14,988 nucleotides of DNA from Rhodospirillaceae bacterium (lineage in GTDB: Bacteria > Pseudomonadota > Alphaproteobacteria > MPNO01 > UBA2964), in the NCBI GenBank assembly GCA_002724505.1, contig PBOV01000047.1, positions 1-14,988 on the forward strand. The letters are read 5' to 3'. Positions 14,416 through 14,988 of this stretch are shown here, one piece after another. Numbering within the stretch: the stretch's first letter is position 1; each line of letters begins with the position of its first letter. The notes beneath the pieces are model-generated. The model was not told where the DNA came from, searched no databases, and saw only the letters and a list, made by a program, of their open reading frames with translations. The position numbers and the translations under genes are program-made.

Positions 14416-14985
14416 TTATCTAGTCTGCGCCTTAATTGCGTCTTCAAACCCATCCGGGTCAAAAAAATAAGGTCCCACGCCACATTTCCATGCTACCAGC
14501 CCATTTCTATCAAGCACATAAAGGCGTTCCGGCCACGCTTTGTATTTTTCTTCAATTTCGTTGGTTATGTTGTCTAGGACCATCGGAAAAGAGAAGTTGA
14601 ATCTCAGCATGCAGGCGGCGGCCACTTCGGCGCGTTCAGCCTCTGACGTGGGCTGTGCATAGAGCACACTGTCTCTGACATTAGGTGGCGATTGCGACCC
14701 ATCTGTGGGATGGGCTTCCTTAATATAAACACACAGAAATTGGACTCTGTCGTTAAACTTTTTCGCAATGTTGTCGAGGCGCACGGCCTTGTCGCGAAAA
14801 GGAGGTCAGGTGTACGACCCAAAGATCATGCCGACTGGTTTTCCCCGCAGCGACGACAACGTCATTTTTTTTCCAGTACGGTCACCGGTAGTTCCTAGCT
14901 GCTCCAATTGGAAATCTGGTGCCTGATCTCCAATTTGGGGAGAGTAAACGTCATCAGCGAGTCGTTTGCGATATCGTTCACGCAT
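14416..14985 (-). CDS. Iodothyronine deiodinase/redoxin-like protein, probable selenoprotein with in-frame TGA as Sec
   Basis: One frame runs from ATG 14985 (or from outside the window) to TAA 14416-14418, interrupted only by TGA at 14806-14808. Read through, it gives 189 residues with Sec at 60. The upstream part IGDQAPDFQLEQL...KMTLSSLRGKPV is a standard redoxin start. FGSYT-U-PPF (55-63) matches the deiodinase active site GSCTUPPF; downstream, VYIKEAHPTDG (87-96), PERLYVL and GVGPYFFDP also match that family. Homology on both sides in the same frame argues against a stop or a frameshift. Bacterial homologues usually carry Cys here, one base away from TGA. The expected role is a thiol/selenol redox or reductive dehalogenation reaction; the bacterial function is not established. 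Cys85, Cys125 and Cys168 could act as resolving residues. The true start may lie beyond the right edge. Confidence 0.82.
14780..14796 (-). promoter_or_regulatory. Candidate bacterial SECIS hairpin
   Basis: On the minus strand, starting 10 bases after the TGA, CGCG-A-C pairs with GTGCG (one G-U pair, one bulged A) around the loop AAGGCC. The two loop guanines are 18 and 19 bases after TGA, almost the spacing remembered for the E. coli fdhF SECIS (19-20). An alternative fold uses GGC/GCC further along. The stem is short, so this is supportive and not conclusive. Confidence 0.5.
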
Positions 14986-14988
14986 GCT

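Noticed and set aside
14416..14784. A 122-residue protein starting at GTG 14784 as the complete gene
   Set aside because: It would begin mid-fold just after the active site. The upstream codons in the same frame encode matching redoxin sequence, and the TGA falls at the known Sec/Cys position.
14806..14808. TGA as a true stop creating a pseudogene
   Set aside because: Both sides are intact and motif-rich with no other disruption, and the TGA is at the one site where Sec is expected. A base-calling error (TGC/TGT to TGA) cannot be fully excluded.

Overview
The window looks like a chromosomal piece of a Gram-negative proteobacterium, most likely an alphaproteobacterium. The basis is a proteobacterial-style tRNA-Thr(UGU) with an encoded CCA end, moderate base composition, and a dense mix of catabolic enzyme families typical of marine or soil alphaproteobacteria. 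No phage, IS element or CRISPR array is visible. The assignment is inference; no marker gene settles it.

Layout, left to right. (+) The tail of an alpha/beta hydrolase (2-214), then a large molybdopterin-binding hydroxylase subunit fused to a CoxG-type SRPBCC domain (253-3216), a second alpha/beta hydrolase (3227-4036), and a small cupin metalloenzyme (4222-4728). (-) An SDR dehydrogenase (4792-5646). (+) An MFS transporter (5805-7043), whose stop abuts the stop of (-) a second molybdopterin-binding subunit (7044-9362). (+) A crotonase of the hydroxycinnamoyl-CoA hydratase/lyase type (9574-10473) and a SAM methyltransferase (10632-11381). (-) tRNA-Thr (11471-11546). (+) A 2-keto-4-pentenoate hydratase-like protein (11754-12536) and a CmcJ/NvfI-family oxygenase (12613-13446). 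(-) A phytanoyl-CoA dioxygenase-family protein (13595-14398) preceded by a deiodinase/redoxin-like protein (14416-14985).

Theme: uptake plus oxidative and hydrolytic breakdown of small organic, probably ring-containing, compounds. The genes supply molybdenum hydroxylases, C-C or ester hydrolases, a hydratase, an SDR, a CoA hydratase/lyase, three non-haem-iron-type oxygenases and a transporter. Strand changes are frequent, so this is a patchwork of short transcription units, not one operon. Neither molybdenum subunit has its iron-sulfur or FAD partner inside the window.

The most striking observation is at the right end. The deiodinase-like gene reads in one frame across an in-frame TGA (14806-14808) that falls exactly at the catalytic selenocysteine position of the iodothyronine deiodinase motif (G-S-x-T-U-P-P-F). 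A small hairpin with GG in its loop follows at the spacing expected of a bacterial SECIS. It is best read as a selenoprotein that ordinary gene calling would truncate to its C-terminal two thirds.
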